Below are positions 6,712 to 14,237 of a DNA stretch of 64,000 bases, in pieces. Numbering within the stretch: position 1 is the first letter of the stretch; each line of letters starts with the position of its first letter. The notes beneath the pieces were generated by a model. The model was not told the origin of the DNA, made no database searches, and saw only the letters and a list, made by a program, of their open reading frames with translations. Both the position numbers and the translations under genes were made by a program. The DNA comes from Achromobacter aegrifaciens (GTDB lineage Bacteria; Pseudomonadota; Gammaproteobacteria; Burkholderiales; Burkholderiaceae_B), in the NCBI RefSeq assembly GCF_902859735.1, contig NZ_CADIJY010000004.1, positions 186,001 through 250,000 of the forward strand, read 5' to 3'.

Positions 6712-9174
6712 CTACTGTCGTTTCAATATGCGAATACAATTGCCAAGACTAATTCTGCATGGCTCAGTTCCCCAGAGAGCCTTTTCGCTTGCCGGCAAAG
6801 CAACCAACTTTTCCACAACCAAACTTAAGCCATAGCAAAGAGCCGCACATTGCGCATCAGTAAAGTCACCATTTCGCTTGGAAATCATTGGCTCTAGTTT
6901 GAGAAATGCCTTTATCACGTGATTCCTGTGATTGCCGTCGTCAATCATGGCGCGACACGTTTCCATGAGTTCGGTAAGCTTTTCAAACCTGGTCACGGGT
7001 TGACCAACACTGGAAAAAAATAGCTCCAAATCGCACAACAACCCGAGAAAGTTCGTATCAAGTTGAAAAGTTTTGAAGCCAGGGCGCGTGGCACCACGCG
7101 CATACGCCTCAGCCATGTGTGACTCAGCCAAGTCCCATCGAGGCTCATCCTGCCAAAAGATACTGTATTGAAGCCAAAATAGAGGCTCCTTCTCAATTAG
7201 CGCATCACGACGGCATGATTCGTAGAGTTTTCCAATTGTTTTTCGTTTATCCGGGGTGTGTCCGATAATTGAGTTAATAAACCCAAATCGAATCACTGCC
7301 GAAAGAAGTCCCCGCGCCCTCCGGAATCGTTCCGAAGAAAAATCACATTCCTCATCAATTCGGCGTGCAGCCTCTGCGGCAAGATCAAAAATAATTCCAA
7401 CAAAATCTTTTGGGTCAATATACTTTCGCAATATATGCTCGGATAGAACCGATGAATACGGCGCAAGCTTATCCATGCTGTACTCCATAAGCTCAAGGAC
7501 GCTCTCTCCTAAGCCGCTCAATATTGCGTAAGGGTCTTCTCCAATGACATTTTCGATAAAGCCGACATCCACAGGAAGGCCAGCGGATTTCAATATCGAA
7601 CTAATGCATATGAGCCTTCTTGCTGAGGCATTCTGAAGCAGCGGATTAATAACCGATCTTAGTCGCTTCGCAATTTCCGGATCATCGTAAGACATTAACA
7701 AGAAGTCGCGAAACTCGATTCCTTCACGAATATCAGCGACCCGTGCAAGAGCAGTAAGCCCGGCCTTTCCAAGCAGGTTTCGAAGAGCAGTCGCGTCCTC
7801 GTGATCTAACCTATCAATCCCGACTCTCGCTATCTTTCCACGGAGCCTATTATGAACCTCTTGCATCCTAACTTGTAATGTACTGGATGAAATTTCCACC
7901 ACATATCTTGCATTTTCAGTTAGCCCATCAAACAAATGAATATTGGCAATTGCGCTATCGTAATTGGGGAAAAATATTACAGGCGCATCGATCCCCTTCA
8001 AAAATTCGATATCCTGGGGAAGTGGTGAAATGCTATCTCTTAATATGAAGCAACGGCGCCCTTCCTGCGACAAAACAACCTTAAGCTCATCACTGACGAT
8101 TGTCTTTCCATTCCCAATTTTGCTGTGAATGACAAGTGTTTTACTCTCTTTCAGTGCATCCCTACATGTATCCAAAAGATTTTTCCTAAATACAACATAT
8201 TCTGACTCTGGTAGAGTTGACCTCATCGCATCAAATCTAGTTCTCCCGAATGCAAGCAGCTCTTGGATTTCAGCGGAAGTTGGCTTTAATGGCAGCTTAT
8301 TGTCCTTTGAGAGGTCAACGTAGCGAAAGGAACTCAACTCCCTTTCATGAGCCGGGGTTGCCTCAACTTTGGCTCGATTCAATCTATCTACGAACCCCGT
8401 CATCTCAAACGAATGCCGCACACCGTAGTCCGCTAATTTTGAGGCCATTATCGGACTCTTAGGATTTCTTAAAATAAAGTGTCGCCGCCCCTCCATGCCT
8501 GGGTACTTAATTAAATAGCTTGCAGGTTCAAAGTCGTTTATGTCATACCCGAGGAAAAATACGTACTGTGAGATTTTTATATCTCGATCGAACCAATCCC
8601 ACCAGCGAGACTTCTTAACTCTCTGTTCCACGTACGAGCGACGAGTTAAGACAAGTGACTGATCTAGGTTGTTCGGCTGACACTTGGCGATTGATCCGTG
8701 CAGATGGACGACAGCACCTTTACGTAGCTGCCGAGGTGGCTCATCTGTCAAGTCAAAAATATCTCCATTCGCGTTTCTATTGTTCTCCGCCCTGAAAACG
8801 GAAACCGAATTGTCGTAATTTGTTGTGTATATCCTTAGCCAAGGTAGAGACAGAATACTACGCTGGGAGTCCGTGAGCTGCTTAATTGTGTAGAGCCCCT
8901 CAAGCAACCCAAATAGATCAAGCTTCTGTGATATGGCATACCCCGCCGAATCGGTGAAATCAGAAGGCTCGTCCACTGGAATATTAGCCAGTATTTTTAT
9001 CGCTTTATTTAGCCCATTTCCAACAGGAGGGTAGCCATTGTTCTTGTTTTTCGAGTCAGCAGAAAAGCCTGCCCCAAGAAAAATAACGCAGCGAGAAGGG
9101 TCAAATACCTTAGGGAAATCATCAAAACTCAAGACCGCCTCCATATTATTTAATCTCTGAAACCATGACGACAT
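6712..9174 (-). CDS. SIR2 domain plus P-loop NTPase protein, candidate anti-phage NADase, 820 residues
   Basis: The N-terminal SIR2-like domain shows GAGFS (residues 34-38), TTNYDN (117-122), HLHG with the likely catalytic His (157-160) and FFLGYDINDFE (206-216). A P-loop IGNGKT follows at 353-358, with a Walker-B-like APVIFFPNYD at 397-406. The remaining 400 residues are helical and could sense a target. This order matches SIR2-STAND defence proteins (Avs5-like), which destroy NAD when they detect phage. That role is inferred from architecture. Codon use is AT-rich and IS fragments lie upstream and downstream. M11 at 9144 is an alternative start. Confidence 0.8.
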   Translation of the reverse strand: MSSWFQRLNNMEAVLSFDDFPKVFDPSRCVIFLGAGFSADSKNKNNGYPPVGNGLNKAIKILANIPVDEPSDFTDSAGYAISQKLDLFGLLEGLYTIKQLTDSQRSILSLPWLRIYTTNYDNSVSVFRAENNRNANGDIFDLTDEPPRQLRKGAVVHLHGSIAKCQPNNLDQSLVLTRRSYVEQRVKKSRWWDWFDRDIKISQYVFFLGYDINDFEPASYLIKYPGMEGRRHFILRNPKSPIMASKLADYGVRHSFEMTGFVDRLNRAKVEATPAHERELSSFRYVDLSKDNKLPLKPTSAEIQELLAFGRTRFDAMRSTLPESEYVVFRKNLLDTCRDALKESKTLVIHSKIGNGKTIVSDELKVVLSQEGRRCFILRDSISPLPQDIEFLKGIDAPVIFFPNYDSAIANIHLFDGLTENARYVVEISSSTLQVRMQEVHNRLRGKIARVGIDRLDHEDATALRNLLGKAGLTALARVADIREGIEFRDFLLMSYDDPEIAKRLRSVINPLLQNASARRLICISSILKSAGLPVDVGFIENVIGEDPYAILSGLGESVLELMEYSMDKLAPYSSVLSEHILRKYIDPKDFVGIIFDLAAEAARRIDEECDFSSERFRRARGLLSAVIRFGFINSIIGHTPDKRKTIGKLYESCRRDALIEKEPLFWLQYSIFWQDEPRWDLAESHMAEAYARGATRPGFKTFQLDTNFLGLLCDLELFFSSVGQPVTRFEKLTELMETCRAMIDDGNHRNHVIKAFLKLEPMISKRNGDFTDAQCAALCYGLSLVVEKLVALPASEKALWGTEPCRISLGNCIRILKRQ

Positions 9175-9260
9175 ACCGTTATCTCAAGAACGGTCCTAGT
9201 CGGTGTAGGGACACGAGCCTTGCCCCGCATCTCTGGACAAGTGCCTTAACCTAAAATAGC

Positions 9261-9308
9261 GCCGCCAGACTACCTTTTCTATAGCAAATTTATAGTGCGA
9301 CATCTTTT
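9261..9308. repeat. Decayed hairpin repeat
   Basis: CCAGACTACC on the left and ATAGTGCGACATC on the right match the two arms of the island repeat with several changes, at the normal spacing. Confidence 0.5.
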
Positions 9309-9322
9309 CTGCCCTCCGGAGA

Positions 9323-9370
9323 AAAGGTATCAGACTACAATTCCGCTTCCGAAATTGTAGTCTGATACTT
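9323..9370. repeat. Hairpin repeat, well-preserved copy
   Basis: Left arm GGTATCAGACTACAATT and right arm AATTGTAGTCTGATACT pair almost fully around CTTC, like the copy at 4481-4530. Both arms carry the same G-to-A type change (TATCAG / CTGATA). This means the stem has been kept by compensating changes or by copying one arm from the other. Confidence 0.9.
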
Positions 9371-9521
9371 AGGTTTCCCCACGAATTCATCGGCATCCTC
9401 CCATGGATTCGGCAAAGTCGTGTGGTGCTTGCAAGAGCCCAAGCACCGACGTTGCGGTCAAAGTCAGAACCCTCTCGGCATAGATCATGACGCCCAGCGT
9501 AAGCAACGAGATGGTCTAAAT

Positions 9522-9568
9522 ATGGTGTCAGACTACAATTCTCTCGGTAGATTGCAGCCAAACACCAT
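9522..9568. repeat. Hairpin repeat before the first YciI-like gene
   Basis: Left arm ATGGTGTCAGACTACAAT and right arm ATTGCAGCCAAACACCAT pair with mismatches. It is almost identical to the copy at 10743-10789 and lies in the same place relative to its gene. Confidence 0.85.
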
Positions 9569-9595
9569 TTCTCCCACGCGCAAAGGGGGTAACCC

Positions 9596-9925
9596 ATGCC
9601 AAAATTCGTGACCATCGGGTATGGCGATCAACAAGACTACGACAGTACGCCCGCAGCCATCCGAAACGCAGCGCATGCGCACGACGCACAATTGCAGAAA
9701 GGCGGGGTATTGATGGGCGTCGCAGGCAAGCCCGTACAAGTGCGCAACCACGAGGCGGTCCGGGTCGAAACAACACCCGGCCCCTTCATGAAATCCCCCT
9801 CGCCCGTAGCAGGCTTCGCCATCATCGAAGCCGCCGACATGGCCGAAGCTATAGCGATGGTGTCGAAAACGCCCTGCGCCGTCGCGCACGGGGTCGTTGA
9901 GGTATGGCCGCTGGAACAGCCGTAG
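9596..9925 (+). CDS. YciI-like protein, copy 1, 109 residues
   Basis: ATG 9596 follows a GGGGG ribosome site. The fold signature is that of the YciI/YCII (dimeric alpha-beta barrel) family: an N-terminal strand MPKFVTIGYG, a central GPFMKS in place of the family's DGPF, then VAGFAIIEAADMAEAIAMV and a terminal strand VEVWPLE. Family members are small cytosolic proteins that often accompany sigma factors or degrade small compounds; no reaction can be assigned here. It is convergent with the truncated gene at 10008-10735. A diverged second copy lies at 10817-11146. Confidence 0.8.
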   Translation: MPKFVTIGYGDQQDYDSTPAAIRNAAHAHDAQLQKGGVLMGVAGKPVQVRNHEAVRVETTPGPFMKSPSPVAGFAIIEAADMAEAIAMVSKTPCAVAHGVVEVWPLEQP

Positions 9926-10007
9926 CGGCACCTCTCATTTGCACCGTAGGTGTATGTCTTGCAAGAACAAGGGAATGGCAACCCGGCACCTATTCCCTAC
10001 CCGGCAT

Positions 10008-10735
10008 TCACAAATGCCGATGGCTGCAAACCATAGCCAACCCGGTCAGCTCCTCAATCAGCTTGGCCAGCCCCCTGGCGCTACCCTCATCCAGCCATTC
10101 TGTCCGGACCATGCGAAACCCCATCGCCAGGCTGTACTGCCAATCCAACTCCAGTATCCGGTAATCACGGCCATCTTCTGCGCAATGCCATTGCGCAGCG
10201 GGATCCTCGTAAGCCGCCCCAATGAAATCAACATGCGAGTCAAACGGCGGCATTGATTCCAGCAGTACGTCTGAACCCGGCAAGCTCGGCTCGGAGAGGT
10301 TTTCCCCCACAGCCACACGCGGCTCCGGACCGTCGTACGCCAGCAGCATCAGCGGAAAATTCCTGGGATCCGCATCATAGGAGGCTTGGGTGTCAGGAGT
10401 GAGATAGGGTCTTGCCGCAGGCCCCAGGCAGTATTGCGGGCTGTTCCAATCGCTGCCCTCATTATCCGCATACAGCTCCCCAGGCGTGATGCCGTGGCTG
10501 GCCAACAACTCCAGAGCTTCGGCCATGGTGTCGTTATGGCGAATGGGAATATCCGCAGGCAGATACCCGGCCCGCACGTACATCGCGATCACGTCGCCTG
10601 TCGTGCGCAACGGTTCCTGATACTGGCACGAGCCTTCGTTCAGGGTGGCCAAGCCGAAGCTCAGGTTCAACAAGGCGCGGTACGGGATATTGTCGCCGCG
10701 CGGTTCGAGCACGTATCCGCCTTCCAGCAGCTTAA
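10008..10735 (-). pseudogene. 5'-truncated copy of the 266-residue unknown protein
   Basis: About 240 residues are closely similar to the intact gene at 11227-12027, but the first 25 or so codons are missing. In-frame similarity begins at KLLEGGYV and stops at about 10735, just before the hairpin at 10743-10789. The longest frame now starts at an internal codon (10712) without an obvious ribosome site. It may still be translated, but it has lost its native start and leader, so I call it broken. Confidence 0.7.
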
Positions 10736-10742
10736 TGGAGAA

Positions 10743-10789
10743 ATGGTGTCAGACTACAATTCTCTCGGCGGATTGCAGCCAGACACCAT
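10743..10789. repeat. Hairpin repeat before the second YciI-like gene
   Basis: Arms ATGGTGTCAGACTACAAT and ATTGCAGCCAGACACCAT pair with two mismatches. It is the junction between the two duplicated units and coincides with the 5' truncation of the gene at 10008-10735. Confidence 0.9.
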
Positions 10790-10816
10790 TTCTCCCACGC
10801 GCAAAGGGGACAAACC

Positions 10817-11146
10817 ATGCCCAAATTCGTGACCATCGGATATGGCGATCAAGAGGGCTACGATCGTACGCCCGCGACCATCCGAAACGCAGCGCATGCG
10901 CACGACGCAAAATTGCAGAACGACGGTGTACTGATGGGCATCGCAGGCAAGCCAGTGCAAGTGCGCAACCACGAGGCCGCTCGGGTCGAAACAACAAACG
11001 GCCCATTCATGAACTCACCCTTACCAGTGGCAGGCTTCGCCATCATCGAAGCCGCCGACATGGCCGAAGCTATAGCGATGGTGTCGCAAACGCCCTGCGC
11101 AGTCGCGCACGGAGTCGTTGAGGTTTGGCCGCTGGAACAGCCGTAG
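10817..11146 (+). CDS. YciI-like protein, copy 2, 109 residues
   Basis: It has the same length and order of elements as the copy at 9596-9925 (YCII family, GPFMNS centre, VEVWPLE end), with scattered substitutions mostly in the middle. A ribosome site AAAGGGG precedes ATG 10817. It is convergent with the intact 266-residue gene. Both copies keep an open frame, so both may be used. A paralogous pair with conserved neighbours suggests that the YciI-like and 266-residue products belong together, but this is inference. Confidence 0.8.
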   Translation: MPKFVTIGYGDQEGYDRTPATIRNAAHAHDAKLQNDGVLMGIAGKPVQVRNHEAARVETTNGPFMNSPLPVAGFAIIEAADMAEAIAMVSQTPCAVAHGVVEVWPLEQP

Positions 11147-11226
11147 CGACACCCCATTCGGACCGCAGGTTTATGCCTTGCGAGAACAAGGGAATAACAG
11201 CCCAGCGCCTATCCCCCACCCCGCAT

Positions 11227-12027
11227 TCACAAATGCCGATGGCTGCAAACCATAGCCTGCCCGGTCAGCCCCTCGATCAGCCTGGCCAGCCCCCCGGCGC
11301 TACCCTCATCCAGCCATTCCGTCCGAACCATCCGAAACCCCATCGCCAAGCTGTACTGCCAATCCAGCTCCAGTATCCGGTAATCGCGCCCATCCTCCGC
11401 GCAATGCCACTGCGCCGCCGGATCCTCGTAAGCCGCCCCAATAAAATCAACATGCGAGTCAAACGGCGGCATGGATTCCAGCAGTTCATCTGACCCCGGC
11501 AAGCTAGGCTCGGACAGATTCTCCCCCACCGCCACATGCGGCTCAGGGCCGTCGTAGGCCAGGAGCATCAACGGAAAATTCTTGGGATCTGCATCATAGG
11601 AAGCCCGCGTGTCGTCAGTCAGATAGGCACGAGCCGCCGGCCCCAGGCAGTACTGCGGGCTGTTCCAGTCGCTGCTCTCGTTATCCGCATACCGGTCCCC
11701 CGGCGTAATACCGTGCTCGGCCAGCAACGCCATGGCTTCTTCCATCGTGTCGTTGTGGCGTATCGGCATATCCGCCGGCAGATACCCCGCCCCCACGTAC
11801 ATGGCGATCACATCTCCCGTGGTGCGCAGGTCTTCTTGATATTGGTACGAACCTTCGTTCAGGCTGGCTAAGTCGAAGCTCAGATTCAACAGAGCGCGAT
11901 ACGGAACACCGCCGCCGCGCGGTTCCATCACATATCCGCCTTCCAGCAGTTTGGTTTCCAGCGCCCGCCAATCAGGCGGCGGCAAATGCATGTCGCGGGG
12001 GCACAGAAACTGGTGGTGTTCGGACAT
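11227..12027 (-). CDS. Unknown protein, 266 residues, intact member of a three-copy family
   Basis: The frame extends upstream to 12309, but ATG 12027 (MSEHHQFL) is the true start because the fragment at 5350-5574 begins at the same place and the upstream extension is antisense to the next gene. The protein is soluble, acidic and rich in tryptophan and proline (ESSDWNSPQYCLGP, DPKNFPLMLLAYDGPEP, RDYRILELDWQYSL). There is no signal peptide. I recognise no domain. One broken copy lies at 10008-10735 and one fragment at 5350-5574. It is convergent with a YciI-like gene in both complete units. Confidence 0.7.
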   Translation of the reverse strand: MSEHHQFLCPRDMHLPPPDWRALETKLLEGGYVMEPRGGGVPYRALLNLSFDLASLNEGSYQYQEDLRTTGDVIAMYVGAGYLPADMPIRHNDTMEEAMALLAEHGITPGDRYADNESSDWNSPQYCLGPAARAYLTDDTRASYDADPKNFPLMLLAYDGPEPHVAVGENLSEPSLPGSDELLESMPPFDSHVDFIGAAYEDPAAQWHCAEDGRDYRILELDWQYSLAMGFRMVRTEWLDEGSAGGLARLIEGLTGQAMVCSHRHL

Positions 12028-12124
12028 GGGCGGGACTCTCTCCGCTGAGGTTGCTAGGGCCGGCGAATTGTAAGCTGGCGCCCCGCGCATTTCCCTAGGC
12101 AGAGGAATCAGGCAACGCAAACAC

Positions 12125-13105
12125 TTAATCCACCTTCGCCCCCGACCGCTGCACCAGCGGCACCCATTTAGCGATATCCGCCTGGATAAATGCCGCCAAA
12201 CCGCTGGGCGGCCCGTCGTGGAAGATCTCATACCCCAAGCCCTGCAGCCGCTGGCGCTGCTCGGCGCTATCCATGACTTTGCGCGCCGCGGCGTTGAGTT
12301 TTGCCACAACGTCTGGCGGCGTGCCGGCGGGGGCCATCAGGCCGAGGTCGACGGTGATCACATAGCCCTGCACGCCCTCTTCCATCATGGTCGGCACGTC
12401 TGGCAGCAAGGGGGATCGGGCCTCGCCGGTGACCGCCAGGGCGCGCAGCTTGCCTTCCTTGACCAGGCCGGACACGCTGGGCGTGTTGTAGAACGCGAAG
12501 GCGACCTCATGCGCCATGACGGCGGCCACGCCTTGCGGGGCGCCACGGTAGGGAATGTGCGCGGCCTGGGTGCCGGTGATCGACAGCAGCAGTTCGGCCG
12601 AGAGGTGGTGCGTGGTGCCGTTGCCGCCGGACGAGTACATCAGTTTGCCCGGTTGGGCTTTCAAGGCCGAAACCAGTTCGGGCACGGAGCGGTACGGGCT
12701 GTCGGTCGGCACGACCAGCACATTGGAGCCGCCGGCCAGATAGGCGACCGGCACGAAGTCCTTGTTCGGATCGTAGGACAGCTTCGAGAACAGCCCCAGG
12801 TTGATGGCCCAGGTATTGTTGGAGCCCAGCACCAGCGTATAGCCGTCGGGCGAGGCCTTGGCCACGTAGCTCATGGCGATCTGGCCGCCGCCGCCGGGCT
12901 TGTTTTCGACGACGACCGTCTGCCCCAGTTGCTGGCTAAGACCGGGCTGGATCGAGCGCGCCAGGATATCTGCCGTGCTGCCCGCCGCCAGCGGCACGAC
13001 CAGCGTGATGGGACGATCCGGAAACGGCGCCGCCTCGGCTGGCGTCACGACAAGCGACGCACAGGTCAGTACAGCCCCCAGTAGAACCCCTTGTAGTGTT
13101 TTCAT
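12125..13105 (-). CDS. Bug/TctC-type periplasmic tricarboxylate-binding receptor, 326 residues
   Basis: A Sec signal peptide (LLGAVLTCASLVVTPAEA) is followed by the hallmark start of Bug receptors, FPDRPITLVVPLAAGSTADILAR, then VENKPGGGGQIAMSYVAKASPDGYT and the conserved HIPYRGAPQG loop. These are all features of the TctC/Bug family that bind carboxylates in the periplasm for tripartite transporters or sensing. The length is typical. No TctA/TctB genes are nearby, which is common for Bug genes in Alcaligenaceae. The LysR gene immediately upstream on the same strand (13219-14145) is the likely regulator. Confidence 0.93.
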   Translation of the reverse strand: MKTLQGVLLGAVLTCASLVVTPAEAAPFPDRPITLVVPLAAGSTADILARSIQPGLSQQLGQTVVVENKPGGGGQIAMSYVAKASPDGYTLVLGSNNTWAINLGLFSKLSYDPNKDFVPVAYLAGGSNVLVVPTDSPYRSVPELVSALKAQPGKLMYSSGGNGTTHHLSAELLLSITGTQAAHIPYRGAPQGVAAVMAHEVAFAFYNTPSVSGLVKEGKLRALAVTGEARSPLLPDVPTMMEEGVQGYVITVDLGLMAPAGTPPDVVAKLNAAARKVMDSAEQRQRLQGLGYEIFHDGPPSGLAAFIQADIAKWVPLVQRSGAKVD

Positions 13106-13218
13106 GATGCCTCCGCGCTGGCGCGATCAATGGAAACCATGCGGGCTTGCATGATGCCAAGCAGCGTATCGGAGCAGGCAACCCCGAAAAATAGGCGGGG
13201 TGCTATAGCGTCATGCCA

Positions 13219-14145
13219 TCACGGCATGGCGGCGTCGCGGCGCAGGCGTTGGGAGACGGAACGGACCACGGCGACGAACGCCTGGGCGGCCGGAGACAGT
13301 GGATAGTTGGCCAGGCGCGCGATGGAGATCGGCCATTCCAGCGCCGGATTGCGCAAGGCGATGCCTTTGATGCCGGCGGGCATCTGCCCGCGCGCGATCT
13401 GCGGCAGCATGGCCACGCCCATGCCGGCCTGTATCAGACCGATGGCCGTGGACAGGAGGACGACGCGCTGTTCGACACGCGGATAGATGTTCGCGGCGAT
13501 CAAGCGGCGGCTGATGTTGAGCCAGGCGGGCGCTTCGGGATTCAGCTGGATGCAGGGCAATTCGGCCAGCACCTTGGCGTCGACCTCGTCCAGCCTGGCC
13601 AGGGGGTGATCCATGCGCGCGAAGAGCGCGACGCCGCTGTCCGAAAGCTGTTCCACCATGATGCGGGAGTCGTCGTCCTGCATGACCGCACCCAGGCCGA
13701 CATCGGCCTCGTGCGAGAGCAGGCGCGTGCGGATCTGCTGCACCATGCAATCGACCACGATCAGGTCCAGTTGGGGGTGGCGCTGGCGGAACTCCATCAG
13801 GATGTGCGGCAACAAGGTGGCCGCGCTGACGTGGCCCACGGCGACCATGACTTTGCCGCGCTTCAGGTCGGAGTGTTCGCGGCATTCCTGGATGGAACTG
13901 TCGATGGCCAGGATGGCGCGCCGCGCCGCGTCGACCATAGCCTGGCCGTCGCGCGTCAAGGAGACCTCGCGGCCACGCACCACCAGCGGCTGGCCGACTT
14001 CGGCCTCCAAGCGGCGGATCAAGTGGCTGACCGAAGGTTGCGACAGGCCCAGGCGTTCGCCGGCGGCCGTGAAGCTGGCCGTTTCACCGATAGCGACCAG
14101 CGCGCGCAACTGGCGCAGGGAGACGGATTCGATCGGCTCGGTCAT
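13219..14145 (-). CDS. LysR-family transcriptional regulator, 308 residues
   Basis: An N-terminal winged helix-turn-helix (SLRQLRALVAIGETASFTAAGERLGLSQPSVSHLIRRLE, residues 9-47) is followed by a substrate-binding effector domain to residue 300, the standard LysR layout and length. It is divergent from the DUF3604 gene (start 14238, 92 bases apart) and lies upstream of the Bug receptor gene on its own strand. It may therefore control either. The AT-rich bases near 14165-14190 are the likely shared promoter. Confidence 0.93.
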   Translation of the reverse strand: MTEPIESVSLRQLRALVAIGETASFTAAGERLGLSQPSVSHLIRRLEAEVGQPLVVRGREVSLTRDGQAMVDAARRAILAIDSSIQECREHSDLKRGKVMVAVGHVSAATLLPHILMEFRQRHPQLDLIVVDCMVQQIRTRLLSHEADVGLGAVMQDDDSRIMVEQLSDSGVALFARMDHPLARLDEVDAKVLAELPCIQLNPEAPAWLNISRRLIAANIYPRVEQRVVLLSTAIGLIQAGMGVAMLPQIARGQMPAGIKGIALRNPALEWPISIARLANYPLSPAAQAFVAVVRSVSQRLRRDAAMP

Positions 14146-14237
14146 GTAGCGACGTCATGATGGAATAGTTTGCATACTATAGCTATATGGATGTGCGGTC
14201 CCTAAGATGGGATTTCCCTAACCCGCCAGGAACCGCA

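Larger units (their letters stand above)
9175..9595. other. Noncoding stretch filled with hairpin repeats
   Basis: No credible gene is present. A minus-strand frame from 9615 runs through two repeats and is not convincing. The stretch holds a decayed repeat (9261-9308), a good copy (9323-9370), about 150 bases of unrecognised sequence, and the copy at 9522-9568 that precedes the YciI-like gene. Confidence 0.6.
9522..12090. repeat. Tandem duplication of the hairpin, YciI-like gene and 266-residue gene
   Basis: Unit 1 (9522-10735) and unit 2 (10743-12090) carry the same order: hairpin, YciI-like gene on plus, 266-residue gene on minus. They agree throughout with many point differences, so the duplication is not recent. 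Unit 1 lacks the 5' end of its second gene, which is replaced by the hairpin of unit 2. Confidence 0.85.

Noticed and set aside
9196-9615. Minus-strand open frame of 139 codons as a gene
   Set aside because: It runs straight through two hairpin repeats, has no domain and no ribosome site.
4481-10789. The hairpin repeats as integron attC sites of a gene-cassette array
   Set aside because: The arms lack the GTTRRRY and RYYYAAC core sites, no integron integrase is visible, and genes lie in mixed directions.
11227-12309. Longer version of the 266-residue protein starting at 12309
   Set aside because: The extra 94 codons are antisense to the Bug receptor gene, and the paralogous fragment at 5350-5574 starts at the MSEHH methionine.
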